Both the position numbers and the translations under genes were made by a program. A stretch of DNA of 40,534 bases, taken from NCBI GenBank assembly GCA_937876995.1, contig CALEFD010000043.1:1-40534 (forward strand). The letters are read 5' to 3'. Source of the DNA: an uncultured Bacteroidales bacterium (lineage in GTDB: Bacteria; Bacteroidota; Bacteroidia; Bacteroidales; Bacteroidaceae). Shown one piece after another: positions 40,520 to 40,534 of this stretch. How positions within the stretch are numbered: position 1 is the first letter of the stretch; each line of letters starts with the position of its first letter. Under the pieces are notes generated by a model, which had not been told where the DNA came from, searched no databases, and worked only from the letters and a program-made list of their open reading frames with translations.

Positions 40520-40534
40520 TACCCGCTCACGAGC

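Overview
The window looks like the chromosome of a gut- or rumen-type Bacteroidales bacterium. The evidence is a moderately AT-rich sequence, gene starts without Shine-Dalgarno sites, many promoters of the Bacteroidetes type (-33 TTTG, 19-20 bp, -7 TAnnTTTG or TAnnTTCG), type IX secretion (T9SS)-style C-terminal domains, a Bacteroidetes-style rnfBCDGEA operon, an S16 protein with a long Ala/Glu/Lys tail, and a GH9 lipoprotein. No tRNA, rRNA, insertion sequence, prophage or CRISPR array was seen.

Layout. 1-2544: the tail of an upstream gene, a complete 44-codon minus-strand gene with its own promoter and terminator, a stand-alone NAD(P)H-hydrate dehydratase (nnrD), and a PIN toxin / RelB-DinJ-type antitoxin pair. 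The toxin lies between two perfect 62-bp direct repeats. 2545-9986 (minus): two large secreted proteins in one transcript. The first is a subtilisin-like protease carrying a dockerin-like module, a cohesin-like module and a T9SS tail. The second is a scaffold-like protein with three cohesin-like modules, two ASH-type Ig modules and seven InlB-type repeats. 10241-15749: acyl-CoA ligase, a PLP-binding YggS-family protein, a LolC/E-type permease and lepA. 15784-17325: two tandem membrane proteins with C-terminal helix-turn-helix-like domains, upstream of lepA. 17511-24231: small winged-helix protein, a C_GCAxxG_C_C redox-type protein, yebC, pheT, ispE and dnaB. 24247-29811 (minus): an rseC-like gene and a complete Rnf ion-pumping ferredoxin:NAD+ oxidoreductase. 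30013-36220: rpsP, a PTS EIIC-like membrane protein, ettA, an unknown protein with a TRIC-type channel, and a UPF0371/DUF1846 protein. 36362-40227 (minus): a secreted CE1-type esterase and a GH9 lipoprotein, a small polysaccharide-degradation locus without SusC/SusD. 40228-40534: non-coding, with a diverged ~70-bp tandem repeat and palindromes.

Most genes are housekeeping or energy genes. The parts worth following up are the dockerin protease/multi-cohesin scaffold pair, the toxin-sized segment flanked by direct repeats together with an orphan promoter-terminator pair inside it, the paired membrane HTH proteins, and the 44-codon gene. Assignments rest on reading motifs and gene order by eye; no database search was possible.
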